Of a stretch of DNA of 64,000 bases, positions 43,093-54,703 are shown one piece after another. The stretch is from Gluconacetobacter tumulicola (GTDB taxonomy: Bacteria > Pseudomonadota > Alphaproteobacteria > Acetobacterales > Acetobacteraceae): positions 62,001 to 126,000 of the forward strand of contig NZ_JABEQL010000001.1 in assembly GCF_014174215.1 (NCBI RefSeq), read 5' to 3'. Positions within the stretch are counted from its first letter, which is position 1. The number at the start of each line of letters is the position of its first letter. Both the position numbers and the translations under genes were made by a program. Below the pieces are notes generated by a model, which was not told where the DNA came from, searched no databases, and saw only the letters and a program-made list of their open reading frames with translations.

Positions 43093-44420
43093 AACACTGC
43101 ACATTCTCGTTCACGACCGCTCTTGGCGCCGCTGCCCTTCTCGTGCTTGCCCACATGCCGCAGGCGCGCGCGGACTCTGCTGAGGATCTGGTCGCCAAGG
43201 GGCGATATGTCGCGGAAGCCTCCGATTGCAGCGCCTGCCACACCATCAAGGGCGGCCGCCCCTTCGCGGGCAGGATGGAATTCAAGCTCCCCATTGGATC
43301 GATCTATTCCTCCAATATCTCGCCCGACCCGGCGCATGGCATCGGCGCCTATTCCGAGGCCGAGTTCGCCCGCGCCGTGCGTGAAGGTGTCCGTCGCGAC
43401 GGGGCGAGCCTCTACCCCGCCATGCCGTTCCCGTCCTATGCCCGCATGAGCGACAGCGACATTCACGCGCTCTACGTCTATTTCATGAAAGGCGTTCAGC
43501 CGGTCGCCCAGGCTGCCCCTGCCAACGGCATTCCCTGGCCGATGTCGATGCGCTGGCCGATGATGTTCTGGCGCGCGGTCTTCGCGCCCTCCGTCGCCTC
43601 GGCGCAGAAAGACGTCAATCGCACCTTCCCCACCCCCGCCATCGCCCGTGGCGCCTATCTGGTGGAAGGCCCCGGCCATTGCGGCGCCTGCCATTCCCCG
43701 CGCGGTATCGCCTTGCAGGAGAAAGCCCTGTCCGCCAGCACGGGAACGGTCTTCCTGTCAGGCGGCGCGCCGATCGACGGTTTCGTGCCGACCAGCCTGC
43801 GCCAGGATCAGCGCAGCGGCCTGGCGGCCTGGTCCGAGGATGACATCGTTGCGTTCCTGTCGACAGGGCGGAACCAGAAAGGTGAAGCCTTCGGCGGCAT
43901 GACCGATGCCGTCTATCACGGCACGCAGCATCTCAGCCCGGAAGACCTGCGCGCCATGGCGCAATATCTCCGCTCTCTCCAGCCCAACAGCCCGAACGCG
44001 CCGGCATGGCATTACGACTCCGCAGCAGCGGCGGCCTTGCAGCACGGCGATGCCTCGGCCCGTGGCGCCAAGGTGTATGTCGATCATTGCGCCGCCTGCC
44101 ACCGCACGGACGGCCACGGCTACGCACCGGCCTTCCCTCCGCTCGCCGGCAATCCCGTCGTCATGAGCGACCAGCCGGACTCCCTGGTTCATATCGTGCA
44201 AAGCGGCGCGACCCTTCCGGGCATGAGCAAGGCGCCATCGGCATTCGTCATGCCGTCCTACAGCCAGATGCTCAGCGCGCAGCAGATTGCGGATGTGGTG
44301 ACGTTCATCCGTGGCGCCTGGGGCAACAATGCCTCCCCCGTCGATGCCGCGACGGTCACGAGCCTGCAGAAATCCGCCCCACCCCGGGTCCTGGAGGAAA
44401 AGCCCGTTCCGCTGAACTGA
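43089..44420 (+). CDS. Triple-haem cytochrome c subunit of the gluconate dehydrogenase-type complex
   Basis: The 443-residue protein has a signal peptide (cleavage near QARAD, about residue 29) and three haem c sites: CSACH at 47-51, CGACHSPRG, and CAACHRTDGHG. It should pass electrons from the FAD subunit to ubiquinone. Unlike the cytochrome at 32,751 it has no hydrophobic C-terminal anchor; the last 30 residues are polar and Pro-rich. Attachment may rely on internal amphipathic segments or on partner subunits. It is translationally coupled to the flavoprotein and is followed by a strong terminator. Confidence 0.94.
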   Translation: MKHCTFSFTTALGAAALLVLAHMPQARADSAEDLVAKGRYVAEASDCSACHTIKGGRPFAGRMEFKLPIGSIYSSNISPDPAHGIGAYSEAEFARAVREGVRRDGASLYPAMPFPSYARMSDSDIHALYVYFMKGVQPVAQAAPANGIPWPMSMRWPMMFWRAVFAPSVASAQKDVNRTFPTPAIARGAYLVEGPGHCGACHSPRGIALQEKALSASTGTVFLSGGAPIDGFVPTSLRQDQRSGLAAWSEDDIVAFLSTGRNQKGEAFGGMTDAVYHGTQHLSPEDLRAMAQYLRSLQPNSPNAPAWHYDSAAAAALQHGDASARGAKVYVDHCAACHRTDGHGYAPAFPPLAGNPVVMSDQPDSLVHIVQSGATLPGMSKAPSAFVMPSYSQMLSAQQIADVVTFIRGAWGNNASPVDAATVTSLQKSAPPRVLEEKPVPLN

Positions 44421-44505
44421 ACCAGCGGAAACGCTTCTCGACCAAGGTGCCCGACATACTCTCCGGGCACCAAAAGGCGGCGGCAAACGCTCCCCCAAAA
44501 AAAAA

Positions 44506-44532
44506 CGGGCGCCGGATCCTCTCCGGCGCCCG
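44506..44532. terminator. Strong bidirectional intrinsic terminator
   Basis: An 11-base perfect stem (CGGGCGCCGGA with TCCGGCGCCCG, 44506-44516 and 44522-44532) has a 5-base loop. It is flanked by nine A residues on the left and a T-rich run on the right, so it can stop transcription from both sides. It lies between the convergent dehydrogenase operon and glyA. Confidence 0.92.
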
Positions 44533-44558
44533 TTCTTTTTTTCTAAATCAGGCGAAAT

Positions 44559-45857
44559 TCAGCGATAGATGGGGAAGCGGGCACAGAGTGCCTTCACCCG
44601 CTCATGCACCGCCTGCTCGGTCGCGGCGCATCCTTCATCGCCCTTCTCGGCCACGGCGGTCAGAACCTCGTCGATCATCACGCCGATCGCGCGGAATTCC
44701 TCGACACCGAATCCGCGTGCGGTGGCGGCCGGGCTGCCGAGACGAATGCCAGACGTCACCGCCGGCTTCTCCGGGTCGAACGGCACCGCGTTCTTGTTCG
44801 CCGTGATCCCGGCGCGCTCCAGGGCGCGCTCGGCGGCGCGGCCGGTCACCTTCTTGGGGCGCAGATCGACCAGCAGCAGATGGCTGTCGGTGCCGCCGGT
44901 CACGATGTCGAAGCCGCGCGCCAGCAGCGTCTCGGCCAGCACGTTGGCATTCGCCGCCACCGCTTCCTGATAGGTGCGGAATTCCGGCTGCAGGGCCTCG
45001 CCGAACGCCACCGCCTTGGCCGCGATGACATGCATCAGCGGTCCACCCTGCAGGCCGGGGAACACCGCCGAATTGATCTTCTTCGCCAGGTCGGCATCGT
45101 TGGTCAGGATCAGCCCGCCGCGCGGACCGCGCAGTGTCTTGTGCGTGGTGCTGGTCACGATATGGGCATGCGGCACCGGCGAAGGATACAGGCCAGCCGC
45201 CACCAGCCCCGCGAAATGGGCCATGTCGACCATCAGGAAGGCCCCGACCTCGTCCGCGATGGCGCGGAAGCGCGCGAAGTCGATCACGCGCGGATAGGCC
45301 GAGCCACCCGCCACGATCAGCTTCGGCCGCTCGGCGCGGGCCAGGCGCTCCATCCCCTCGTAATCGAGCAGCCCATCCTCCTGCCGGACGCCGTACTGCA
45401 CAGCATTGAACCACTTGCCGGAATAGTTCGGCGCCGCCCCGTGCGTCAGATGGCCACCGGCCGCCAGGCTCATGCCCAGGATGGTGTCGCCGGGGCTGAC
45501 CAGTGCCATGAAGGCCGCCTGATTGGCATTGGCGCCGGAATGCGGCTGCACATTGGCGAACCCGGCCCCGAACAGCGTCTTCACCCGCTCGATCGCCAGG
45601 GACTCGACCTTGTCCACCTCGACACAGCCGCCATAATAGCGGCGGCCCGGATAACCCTCGGCATATTTGTTGGTCAGGACGCTGCCCTGGGCCTCCAGAA
45701 CGGCCAGCGAGACCATGTTCTCGCTGGCGATCAGCTCGATCCCGTCACGCTGCCGCTCCAGCTCGCCCGTGATCATCCCGGCCACCGCCGGATCGCGTTC
45801 GGAAAGGGGGGCGCGGAAATAGGACTGCAACCCGCTCTGGCTCATCTGGTCCGGCAT
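44559..45857 (-). CDS. glyA: Serine hydroxymethyltransferase
   Basis: The ATG at 45857 has GGAG nine bases upstream and gives a 432-residue protein. All SHMT blocks are present: [38 protein letters not shown], and the pyridoxal phosphate lysine in [13 protein letters not shown]. It makes glycine and 5,10-methylene-THF from serine. The nearest upstream gene is divergent (amino acid permease), so glyA is likely transcribed on its own and ends at the terminator after it. Confidence 0.98.
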   Translation of the reverse strand: MPDQMSQSGLQSYFRAPLSERDPAVAGMITGELERQRDGIELIASENMVSLAVLEAQGSVLTNKYAEGYPGRRYYGGCVEVDKVESLAIERVKTLFGAGFANVQPHSGANANQAAFMALVSPGDTILGMSLAAGGHLTHGAAPNYSGKWFNAVQYGVRQEDGLLDYEGMERLARAERPKLIVAGGSAYPRVIDFARFRAIADEVGAFLMVDMAHFAGLVAAGLYPSPVPHAHIVTSTTHKTLRGPRGGLILTNDADLAKKINSAVFPGLQGGPLMHVIAAKAVAFGEALQPEFRTYQEAVAANANVLAETLLARGFDIVTGGTDSHLLLVDLRPKKVTGRAAERALERAGITANKNAVPFDPEKPAVTSGIRLGSPAATARGFGVEEFRAIGVMIDEVLTAVAEKGDEGCAATEQAVHERVKALCARFPIYR

Positions 45858-46080
45858 CGTTATAATCTCCAAACTTTCATGCAACGCTTCAGCCCGTCCC
45901 CCAGAAGAGTTCCAGTGGCCCCTGTCCGCACGTCCTTGATCCGCGCGTCATTGCAATTTCGCGCATTCTAGCGTCTCCACGCCGGAGAGGCCACACGCCG
46001 AATAGCCGATATCCGCCTGCCGGTCGCGCCGCGACCCGGTTTGTTCCCGTCCGACATTCCCTTATCAGGAGACGCCCTGC

Positions 46081-47541
46081 ATGGCGCAGCCGCCCGTCAC
46101 TCGTTCCAGCTCGAGCCTGCTACGCCGCAAACGAATCGAAATTCCGTCCGATACGCAGGGCCTGCGGCGGGTCCTCGGCCCGGCCAGCCTGATCGCGCTG
46201 GGAATCGGCTGCACCATCGGTGCCGGCCTGTTCTCGCTCACCGGCATCGCCGCGTCGGAGAATGCGGGCCCCGCCGTGGTGCTGTCCTATATCGTCGCCG
46301 CCATCGCCTGCGGCTTCGCCGGGCTGTGCTACAGCGAACTGGCCAGCATGATCCCCATCGCCGGCAGCGCCTACAGCTATGCCTACATGGCGCTGGGCGA
46401 GGTCGTGGCCTGGATCATCGGCTGGGACCTGGTGCTGGAATATGCCGTCGGCGCCGCCGCCGTGTCGGTCAGCTGGTCACGCTACGTCGCGTCGTTGTTG
46501 GGCAGTTGGGGGATTTCGCTTCCACCCAGGCTGCTCGCTTCCCCCTTCGAGACGGTCGCGCTACCCGACGGCAGCCACGTGGCGGGGCTGATGAACCTGC
46601 CGGCGGCCTTCATCATCTGCGTCGTCTCGGCGCTCCTGATCCGGGGCGTGTCCGAATCGGCGCGGGTCAATGCCGTCATCGTGGTGGTGAAGCTGGCGAT
46701 CATCATCGCCGTCGTCGCCTTCGGCGTGCCCTATATCAAGACCGCGAACTACGTCCCCTTCATTCCGGACAATACCGGCACCTTCGGCCATTTCGGCCTC
46801 TCGGGCATCATGCGCGCGGCCGGCACCATCTTCTTTGCCTATGTAGGCTTCGACGCCGTCTCCACGGCGGCGCAGGAAGCCCGCAATCCCGGGCGCGACA
46901 TGCCGATCGGCATCCTGGGCAGCCTGCTGATCTGCACAGTCGCCTATGTCCTGTTCTCGCTCGTGCTGACAGGACTGGTGAACTACAAGGACATGCTGGG
47001 TGACGCGGCACCAGTCGCCACCGCGATCGACCAGACCCCCTTCGCCTGGCTGAAGCTGGCGGTGAAGTTCGGCATCATCTGCGGCTTCACCTCGGTCCTG
47101 CTGGTCCTGCTGCTGGGCCAGAGCCGCGTCTTCTACGCCATGTCGCGTGACGGGCTGCTGCCGCGCCTGTTCGCCTCCATCCACCCCACATGGCGCACGC
47201 CGTGGTATTCCAACCTGCTGTTCATGGTCCTGACCGGCGCGCTGGCAGCGTTCCTGCCCATCGACCAGCTCGCCCACATGACCTCGATCGGCACCCTGCT
47301 GGCCTTCGTCATCGTCTGTATCGGCGTCATGTTCCTGCGCCGCAGCGCCCCGGACATGGAACGCCGCTTCCGTGTGCCCGGCGGCCCGACCATCCCCATC
47401 CTCGGCATCGTCTGCTGTATGGCGGTCATGCTGTCGCTGGACGGGCTGACCTGGATCCGGCTGGCGGTCTGGCTGGTCATCGGCATGGCGATCTATTTCG
47501 GCTACAGCCGGCGCAACAGCCACCTGGCCCAGAATAGCTGA
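46081..47541 (+). CDS. APC-superfamily amino acid permease (CAT-like)
   Basis: This 486-residue protein starts with a basic cytoplasmic tail and has about 12 hydrophobic segments. The first carries the APC motif LIALGIGCTIGAGLFSLTG, typical of YfnA and cationic amino acid transporter-like permeases. The substrate cannot be told from sequence. It is divergent from glyA and followed by hemB on the same strand after 99 bases, which suggests independent transcription or a loose operon. Confidence 0.92.
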   Translation: MAQPPVTRSSSSLLRRKRIEIPSDTQGLRRVLGPASLIALGIGCTIGAGLFSLTGIAASENAGPAVVLSYIVAAIACGFAGLCYSELASMIPIAGSAYSYAYMALGEVVAWIIGWDLVLEYAVGAAAVSVSWSRYVASLLGSWGISLPPRLLASPFETVALPDGSHVAGLMNLPAAFIICVVSALLIRGVSESARVNAVIVVVKLAIIIAVVAFGVPYIKTANYVPFIPDNTGTFGHFGLSGIMRAAGTIFFAYVGFDAVSTAAQEARNPGRDMPIGILGSLLICTVAYVLFSLVLTGLVNYKDMLGDAAPVATAIDQTPFAWLKLAVKFGIICGFTSVLLVLLLGQSRVFYAMSRDGLLPRLFASIHPTWRTPWYSNLLFMVLTGALAAFLPIDQLAHMTSIGTLLAFVIVCIGVMFLRRSAPDMERRFRVPGGPTIPILGIVCCMAVMLSLDGLTWIRLAVWLVIGMAIYFGYSRRNSHLAQNS

Positions 47542-48636
<1,095 letters not shown>

Positions 48637-48829
48637 TCCGCCGGAGCCGCCAGCAGCCCCCCGTCATGCGCACGTCACAAATCGTCATTCTCATGGCGGT
48701 TTGTGATGCAAGCCGGTTCCTTTGCCGTTACCATCGGTCGGACCGCTGCCTCGCGACGCTTCAGGTTATGTACGGGGCGCGTTGTCATCCCCGGCCCGTA
48801 TGGGGCGCTGAAGCCAGTCGAGGAGGCGT

Positions 48830-49609
48830 ATGACCTATACATCGCCGCGTCGCCCGCAGCTTTTCTACACGACCGCTCCCATGCCATGCCCCTATGTTTC
48901 CGGTCGCATGGAACGCAAGGTCGTGACCGATATCGGCGGCCCGGACGCCGAACGGCTGCACAACCGCCTGTCGCGCGCCGGGTTCCGGCGCAGCCACACC
49001 ATCGCCTATGCCCCGGTCTGTCCGTCGTGCAATGCCTGCGTACCCATCCGGGTCCCGGTCGCCACGTTCAGCCCCGACCGGACGCAACGCCGCACCCTGC
49101 GCCGCAACGCGACGATCGAAGGGTTCGAAGTCCCGGCCCACGCTACGACCGAGCAGTTCGTGCTGTTCCAGCGCTACCAGTTCGCCCGCCATGCGGAAGG
49201 CGACATGGCGGCGATGAATTTCTACGATTACCGCGCGATGATCGAGGACACGCCCGTCGATACGGCGATGGTCGAATTCCGCACCCCGGAAGACCAGCTC
49301 GTCTGCGTCAGCCTGATCGACCGGCTGGATGACGGGCTGTCGGCGGTCTACAGCTTCTACGACCCCGGCATGGAAGAGCATTCACTGGGATCATACGCCA
49401 TCATGCACCTGATCACGTATGCCGGGCGCCTGGGCCTGCCCTATCTCTATCTGGGCTACTGGATTCGCGACAGCGCCAAGATGGCCTATAAATCCCGCTT
49501 CCGCCCGGCGGAAATCCTGCATCACGGCAGCTGGACGGCGCTCGACCCCGCCAACCTGCCCGCCAATGGCGGCAGCACGACCCGCTTCCCGATCGGCCTG
49601 CCGGAATAG
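48830..49609 (+). CDS. bpt: Aspartate/glutamate leucyltransferase (N-end rule, Bpt/Ate-like)
   Basis: The 259-residue protein has the Cys-rich N-terminus CPYVSGRMERKVVTD plus CPSCNACVPIRVPV, and the GNAT-like C-terminal domain (SFYDPGMEEHSLGSYAIM and YLYLGYWIRDSAKMAYKS). Bpt transfers leucine to N-terminal Asp or Glu so that ClpAP with ClpS degrades the protein. Eukaryotic ATE1 is a homologue. The ribosome-binding site GGAGG lies just upstream. It follows hemB on the same strand after 193 bases. Confidence 0.95.
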   Translation: MTYTSPRRPQLFYTTAPMPCPYVSGRMERKVVTDIGGPDAERLHNRLSRAGFRRSHTIAYAPVCPSCNACVPIRVPVATFSPDRTQRRTLRRNATIEGFEVPAHATTEQFVLFQRYQFARHAEGDMAAMNFYDYRAMIEDTPVDTAMVEFRTPEDQLVCVSLIDRLDDGLSAVYSFYDPGMEEHSLGSYAIMHLITYAGRLGLPYLYLGYWIRDSAKMAYKSRFRPAEILHHGSWTALDPANLPANGGSTTRFPIGLPE

Positions 49610-49629
49610 CGGGACGCCTACCCCCGGCC

Positions 49630-51849
49630 TTATGCCTTCGGACGAGGTTTACGCGTCGCCCAGGCGGGCGCCGCGCGCCCGACATCGGCCCGCTTGCCCA
49701 GATAATCGCGGAAATCGGCAAAGGCGCGCACCCGTGCCGGATCGGGCCACGCCACGCCATCGGTCGATGACAGGATGCACGCATCCAGCAGCCCGCCATC
49801 CTTGTATTTCTGCAGCGCCACGCCCAGGCCGCGCGCCATTTCCGGCAATTGCGCCACCGGGAAGACCAGCATGCGGTGATTCTGGCCCAGCACCACCACA
49901 TGGTCGCCGTCGACCGGCAGGCAGATGCGCGCGCTCTCGTCGTCCTTCAGGTTCAGCACCTGCCGCCCGGTGCGCTTTTCCGCCACCATGTCCTCGTCGC
50001 GGACCACAAGGCCGCGCCCGGCGCTGGACGCCAGCAGATGCCGCCCGCCCTCGCGCACCGGGAACACCGCGATCACGTCCTCATCGTTCGACAGATCGGC
50101 CAGCAGGCGGATCGGCTGGCCGTCGCCCCGCCCACGCGGCAGGTCGGCAGCCCGCACCGTAAAGGCCCGGCCATCGGTGGCGAAGAAACACAGCCGGTCG
50201 GTGGACTGGCATTCCACCGCCAGGCGGAACTTGTCCCCCTCCTTGAATTTCTGCGCCGCCGGATCGACCGCATGACCCTTGACGGTCTTGACCCACCCGT
50301 TGGCCGACATGATCAGGGTCAGCGGCTCGCGCTCCACGGCTTCGACCACCGACACGTCGATGGCGCGCGGCGGGGCCGCCAGCTCGGTGCGCCGCGCGCC
50401 CAGCTTGCCACTGCCGAACGCCTTGCGGATCTCCTTGATTTCCCCGGCAATCGTCTTCCAGCGCAGGGTCTCGCTCTCCAGCAGGGCATTCAGGCCCGCA
50501 CGCTCGGCGGTCAGGTCGGCATGTTCCTTGCGGATCTCGATCTCTTCCAGCCGGCGCAGGCTGCGCAACCGCATGTTCAGGATCGAATCCGCCTGCAATT
50601 CGGTCAGCGAGAACGTCGCCATCAGCCCGGCCTTGGCGTCATCCTCCTCGCGAATGATGCGAATCACCTCATCGAGGTTCAGATAGACCGCCAGGAAACC
50701 GTCCAGGATCTCCAGCCGGCGGTCCACCGCCTGCAACCGGTGGCGGCTGCGCCGCTGCAACACCTCGTGCCGATGGTCCAGCCACGCCTGCAGCACCTCG
50801 CGCAGATCGCGCACGCCCGGCACCCGGTCGGCCCCCAGCACGTTCATGTTCAGGCCGAACCGGCTTTCCAGCGGCGTGGCACGGAACAGCGTCTCCATCA
50901 GCACTTCGGGCTCGACGCCGCGCGATTTCGGCTCCAGCACCAGGCGGATGTCGGTGGTGCTCTCGTCGCGGATATCGCCCAGAAGCGGCAGCTTCTTCTG
51001 TTCCATCAGATCGGCGATCAGCTCGATCAGGCGCGATTTCTGCACCTGGTACGGAATTTCCGTCACCACGATCTGCCAGGTGCCGAACCGCCCCTGCTCC
51101 ACCCCCCAGCGGGCACGGATGCGGATGCTGCCGCGCCCGGTCTCATAGGCCTGCAACAGCGTCGCCCGATCCTCGACGATCACACCGCCGGTCGGGAAAT
51201 CGGGGCCCGGCATCAACTCCATCAGGTCGGCCACGCTGGAGTCGGGCTTGCGGACCAGCAGCATCGCCGCGTCACAGATCTCGCCGACATTATGGGGCGG
51301 AATATTGGTGGCCATGCCCACCGCGATTCCCGCCGCGCCATTGGCCAGCAGGTTCGGAAAGGCCGCCGGCATGACGACCGGTTCCTCTTCCTCGCCATCA
51401 TAGGTCGGGCGGAAATCGACCGAATCCTCGTCGATTCCCTGCAACAGCGCGCGGGCGACCTCGGTCATCCGGGCCTCGGTGTACCGCATGGCCGCCGCGT
51501 TATCGCCGTCGATCGAACCGAAATTCCCCTGCCCTTCGACCAGCGGGTACCGCACGGCAAAATCCTGCGCCAGCCGCACCAGCGCCTCATAGACCGAGGC
51601 ATCGCCATGCGGATGGTATTTACCGATCACATCGCCGACCACGCGGGCGCATTTCTTGAACCCGGCAGTCGGGTCCAGCCGCAATTGCCGCATCGCGTAG
51701 ATCATCCGCCGATGCACCGGCTTCAGCCCGTCGCGCACGTCGGGCAGCGACCGCGACATGATGGTGGACATCGCATAGGCCAGGTAGCGCTCGCTCAACG
51801 CTTCCGCGAGGGGGGTTTCCTCGATATGGCCACTGGTTTCCACTGACAT
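49630..51849 (-). CDS. parC: DNA topoisomerase IV subunit A
   Basis: From ATG 51849, after AGGAGG, the protein has 739 residues. It has the type II topoisomerase A core: [30 protein letters not shown], and the active-site Tyr in [10 protein letters not shown]. The C-terminal beta-pinwheel ([25 protein letters not shown]) is short and ParC-like; it lacks an obvious GyrA-box. It decatenates replicated chromosomes. The gene is convergent with bpt and lies downstream of recO. Confidence 0.95.
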   Translation of the reverse strand: MSVETSGHIEETPLAEALSERYLAYAMSTIMSRSLPDVRDGLKPVHRRMIYAMRQLRLDPTAGFKKCARVVGDVIGKYHPHGDASVYEALVRLAQDFAVRYPLVEGQGNFGSIDGDNAAAMRYTEARMTEVARALLQGIDEDSVDFRPTYDGEEEEPVVMPAAFPNLLANGAAGIAVGMATNIPPHNVGEICDAAMLLVRKPDSSVADLMELMPGPDFPTGGVIVEDRATLLQAYETGRGSIRIRARWGVEQGRFGTWQIVVTEIPYQVQKSRLIELIADLMEQKKLPLLGDIRDESTTDIRLVLEPKSRGVEPEVLMETLFRATPLESRFGLNMNVLGADRVPGVRDLREVLQAWLDHRHEVLQRRSRHRLQAVDRRLEILDGFLAVYLNLDEVIRIIREEDDAKAGLMATFSLTELQADSILNMRLRSLRRLEEIEIRKEHADLTAERAGLNALLESETLRWKTIAGEIKEIRKAFGSGKLGARRTELAAPPRAIDVSVVEAVEREPLTLIMSANGWVKTVKGHAVDPAAQKFKEGDKFRLAVECQSTDRLCFFATDGRAFTVRAADLPRGRGDGQPIRLLADLSNDEDVIAVFPVREGGRHLLASSAGRGLVVRDEDMVAEKRTGRQVLNLKDDESARICLPVDGDHVVVLGQNHRMLVFPVAQLPEMARGLGVALQKYKDGGLLDACILSSTDGVAWPDPARVRAFADFRDYLGKRADVGRAAPAWATRKPRPKA

Positions 51850-51928
51850 GCGCACTCCTCCTGTCCGGAGGAACAGATAGAGAAAACGCAGGATTTGTCC
51901 ATCGGGCGGATGGACGGCAAATGGGCGC

Positions 51929-52678
51929 TCAGCCCAGCGCCGCCATCGCCCCGATCATGTCCGCCAGCCGCAACCGCGCGGCGGGCAGCGGCCGGTGATG
52001 CTGGCCGAAGGCATCGCGCGCCAGGAAATGCCCCGTCAGCCGCAACCCATCCTGCCAGTCGGCGCTGGTGCCGGGATCGGCCTCGTCCAGAAACAGAGGC
52101 GGCAGGCGCAGCAGCCGTGGCCGCCACGTACCGGCCCCTGCGTCGCTGACGGCCCGCCCGGTGCGGGGCGACACCCAGGCCAGCCCGTCCGTCGCCCCCG
52201 TCACCGCGCAGGCCGACAGATCGAGCCCATAGCCCAGATCGCCCAGCAGGCAGGCCTCCCACCGCAGCAGGGCGGCCATGCCGTTCCACGCCGCCATCTC
52301 CGGGTCCAGGCTGATCAGGGCAAAGAAGCGCGTCAGCAGATGAAAGATGCGCGGATGCGGCTCGCGCTCCGGCAGGCTGCCATCGGCCACCGCGCAGACC
52401 GAGGCCAGCATGGCCAACGCCAGCGGGGCGGACATCACCCGGGCCGCCGACCCATGCACCAGTTCGCCGGAGAGATTGCCCAACTGCTCGGGCAGACGGC
52501 CGCGCCACACGGCCCGGACCAGATTGCCGGGCTGCCACAAGGCCCGCCCGGCGCGCGCGGCACCGCCGCGCGACAGACCGTGGAACAGTCCATGCTCCTC
52601 GGTCAGCAGATGAACGATGGCGCTGCTCTCGCCATAAGGGGCGGCAGACAGCACAAGGGCGGGCGCCTCCCATTCCAT
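51929..52678 (-). CDS. recO: DNA repair protein RecO
   Basis: The 249-residue protein has the RecO layout: an N-terminal OB fold (EAPALVLSAAPYGESSAIVHLLTEEHGLF), then a helical middle with WEACLLGDLGYGLDLSACAVTG and a C-terminal helical part. The zinc cysteines found in many RecO proteins are not all present, which is common in this group. RecO helps RecA load on SSB-coated DNA with RecF and RecR. The gene lies between tsf and parC on the same strand. Confidence 0.92.
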   Translation of the reverse strand: MEWEAPALVLSAAPYGESSAIVHLLTEEHGLFHGLSRGGAARAGRALWQPGNLVRAVWRGRLPEQLGNLSGELVHGSAARVMSAPLALAMLASVCAVADGSLPEREPHPRIFHLLTRFFALISLDPEMAAWNGMAALLRWEACLLGDLGYGLDLSACAVTGATDGLAWVSPRTGRAVSDAGAGTWRPRLLRLPPLFLDEADPGTSADWQDGLRLTGHFLARDAFGQHHRPLPAARLRLADMIGAMAALG

Positions 52679-52720
52679 CAGGAAGGCCCCGCCCCGTTCA
52701 TGCCGTCAGCCGGGCGCCGA

Positions 52721-53626
52721 TCAGCCGCCGGCGGCCTTCGCGACTTCGGCCGCGAAGTCGTTCTCTTCCTTCTCGATGCCTTCGCCGAGCTGGAAGCGCT
52801 CGAAGCCGTTCAGCTTCGCCCCGGCCTTCTCGACGACCTTGCGCACGCGGCTCTCGCCGTCATGCACCCACACCTGCTCCAGAAGAACGACTTCCTCGTA
52901 GAACTTGCGGATACGGCCATCGACCATCTTCTCGATGATCGCCTCGGGCTTGCCCGACGCACGCGCCTGCTCGACCAGCACCGCGCGCTCACGCTCCAGC
53001 GCGGCCGGATCGACACTGTCGATATCCAGCGCGGCCGGACGGGTCGCGGCCACATGCATGCCGATCTGGCGACCCAGAATCTCCAGCGCCTCGCTCTCGG
53101 ACGGAGCTTCGATAGCGGCCAGGACGCCGATCTTGCCCAGGCCCGGACGAACGGCCGAGTGGATGTAGCTGGCCACGACGCCCGACGGCACGCTCAGCAC
53201 GCGGGCGCGGCGGATCGACATGTTCTCGCCGATGGTCGCGATCAGGTGCGTCAGTTCCTCGGCAACCGTGCGGCCGCTCTCGAGCATGACTTCCTTGATC
53301 TTCTCCAGATCCTCGCCGGCCGTCAGCGCGGCCTTGGCCACGGCTTCGGCAAAGCCCTGGAAGCTCTCGTTGCGGGCGACGAAGTCGGTCTCGGCGTTCA
53401 CTTCGACGATGGCGGCGCGGTTCGGGGCCGAAGCCACGGCAACCAGGCCTTCGGCCGTGACACGGCCCGACTTCTTCGCCGCGGCGGCCAGACCCTTCTT
53501 GCGCAGCCAGTCGATGGCCGTTTCGATCTCGCCAGCGGCCTCGTTCAGGGCCTTCTTGCAATCCATCATGCCGGCGCCGGTCTTCTCACGAAGTTCCTTC
53601 ACCAGGGCCGCGGTAATCTCCGCCAT
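52721..53626 (-). CDS. tsf: Translation elongation factor Ts
   Basis: This 301-residue protein begins [27 protein letters not shown], the universal EF-Ts start, and has the core motif [10 protein letters not shown] and the dimerisation domain typical of long EF-Ts. It exchanges GDP for GTP on EF-Tu. It follows rpsB on the same strand, the classic rpsB-tsf pair, with 121 bases between. Confidence 0.98.
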   Translation of the reverse strand: MAEITAALVKELREKTGAGMMDCKKALNEAAGEIETAIDWLRKKGLAAAAKKSGRVTAEGLVAVASAPNRAAIVEVNAETDFVARNESFQGFAEAVAKAALTAGEDLEKIKEVMLESGRTVAEELTHLIATIGENMSIRRARVLSVPSGVVASYIHSAVRPGLGKIGVLAAIEAPSESEALEILGRQIGMHVAATRPAALDIDSVDPAALERERAVLVEQARASGKPEAIIEKMVDGRIRKFYEEVVLLEQVWVHDGESRVRKVVEKAGAKLNGFERFQLGEGIEKEENDFAAEVAKAAGG

Positions 53627-53747
53627 ATCCGTCTCTCCTCAAGGCAGGGGCGCGTCCTGCCTTCCGGCCGGACGCGCCCGCGCTTTCATCATCATCAAGA
53701 CCCCGTCCCGTGGATGGGCCAGGGTCCCTTCAACCGGTTCGCCGGGA

Positions 53748-54536
53748 TCAGACCGCCGGGGCGGTCTCGGCTTCTGCCGCCGCCACTTCGGCGGCGGTGT
53801 CGATCGGCAGCTCCTCGGCAGCGCCGAAATCCTCGCCCGACGCGCCCAGCTCGGCGGAAATGCCGTCCAGCACCGCGCCCGACACCAGCTCGCAATACAG
53901 CGCGATGGCGCGGATGGCGTCGTCATTGCCCGGGATCGGGAAGGTCACGCCGCGCGGGTCGGAATTGCTGTCCAGGATCGCCACGACCGGAATGCCCAGC
54001 TTGTTGGCTTCCTCGACCGCCAGCTTCTCCTTGTTCGTGTCGATCACGAACAGGATGTCCGGCAGGCCGCCCATTTCCTTGATGCCACCCAGCGAGCGCT
54101 CAAGCTTCTCGCGGTTGCGGGTGATGTCCAGGATTTCCTTCTTCGTCAGGCCGTGCGTGTCGCCGCTCAGCATGTCGTCGATCTGGCGCAGGCGCTTGAT
54201 CGAACCGGTGATGGTCTTCCAGTTCGTCAGCATGCCGCCCAGCCAGCGGTGGTTGACGTAATACTGGCCGGACCGCTTCGCGGCCTCAGCGATCTGGTCG
54301 GCGGCGGCGCGCTTGGTGCCGACGAACAGGACGCGGCCGCCACCGGCGACGGTGTCACGGATCGCCTTCAGGGCGCGATCCAGCATCGGAACGGTCTGCT
54401 GCAGGTCGATGATATGGACCTGGTTGCGCACGCCGAACAGGAACGGCGCCATGCGCGGGTTCCAGCGACGGGTATGGTGTCCGAAATGGACGCCGGCTTC
54501 CAGCAGTTGGCGCATGGTGAAATCGGGCATAGCCAT
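53748..54536 (-). CDS. rpsB: 30S ribosomal protein S2
   Basis: From ATG 54536 the protein has 262 residues and starts [20 protein letters not shown], the S2 signature start. Other conserved blocks are [27 protein letters not shown] and [15 protein letters not shown]. The open frame reaches 54599, but AAGGA about ten bases upstream supports the later start. The C-terminus has a short Ala/Glu tail, common in alphaproteobacteria. It forms an operon with tsf. Confidence 0.98.
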   Translation of the reverse strand: MAMPDFTMRQLLEAGVHFGHHTRRWNPRMAPFLFGVRNQVHIIDLQQTVPMLDRALKAIRDTVAGGGRVLFVGTKRAAADQIAEAAKRSGQYYVNHRWLGGMLTNWKTITGSIKRLRQIDDMLSGDTHGLTKKEILDITRNREKLERSLGGIKEMGGLPDILFVIDTNKEKLAVEEANKLGIPVVAILDSNSDPRGVTFPIPGNDDAIRAIALYCELVSGAVLDGISAELGASGEDFGAAEELPIDTAAEVAAAEAETAPAV

Positions 54537-54703
54537 GGCGGCTGAATCCTTGATCTTCTGGTTGTTCCTCCGCGAGGCCCCGGTCCCACAGGGGGACACC
54601 AGAGGAATTGCCTCGCGTGCGAATTGCCGGTGTTTCCACCGACGGGCGTCCTATGGCCATTTTCGCCGCGGAATGCAAGCCGCGCGTGGCGGAAAGCCGC
54701 CTC

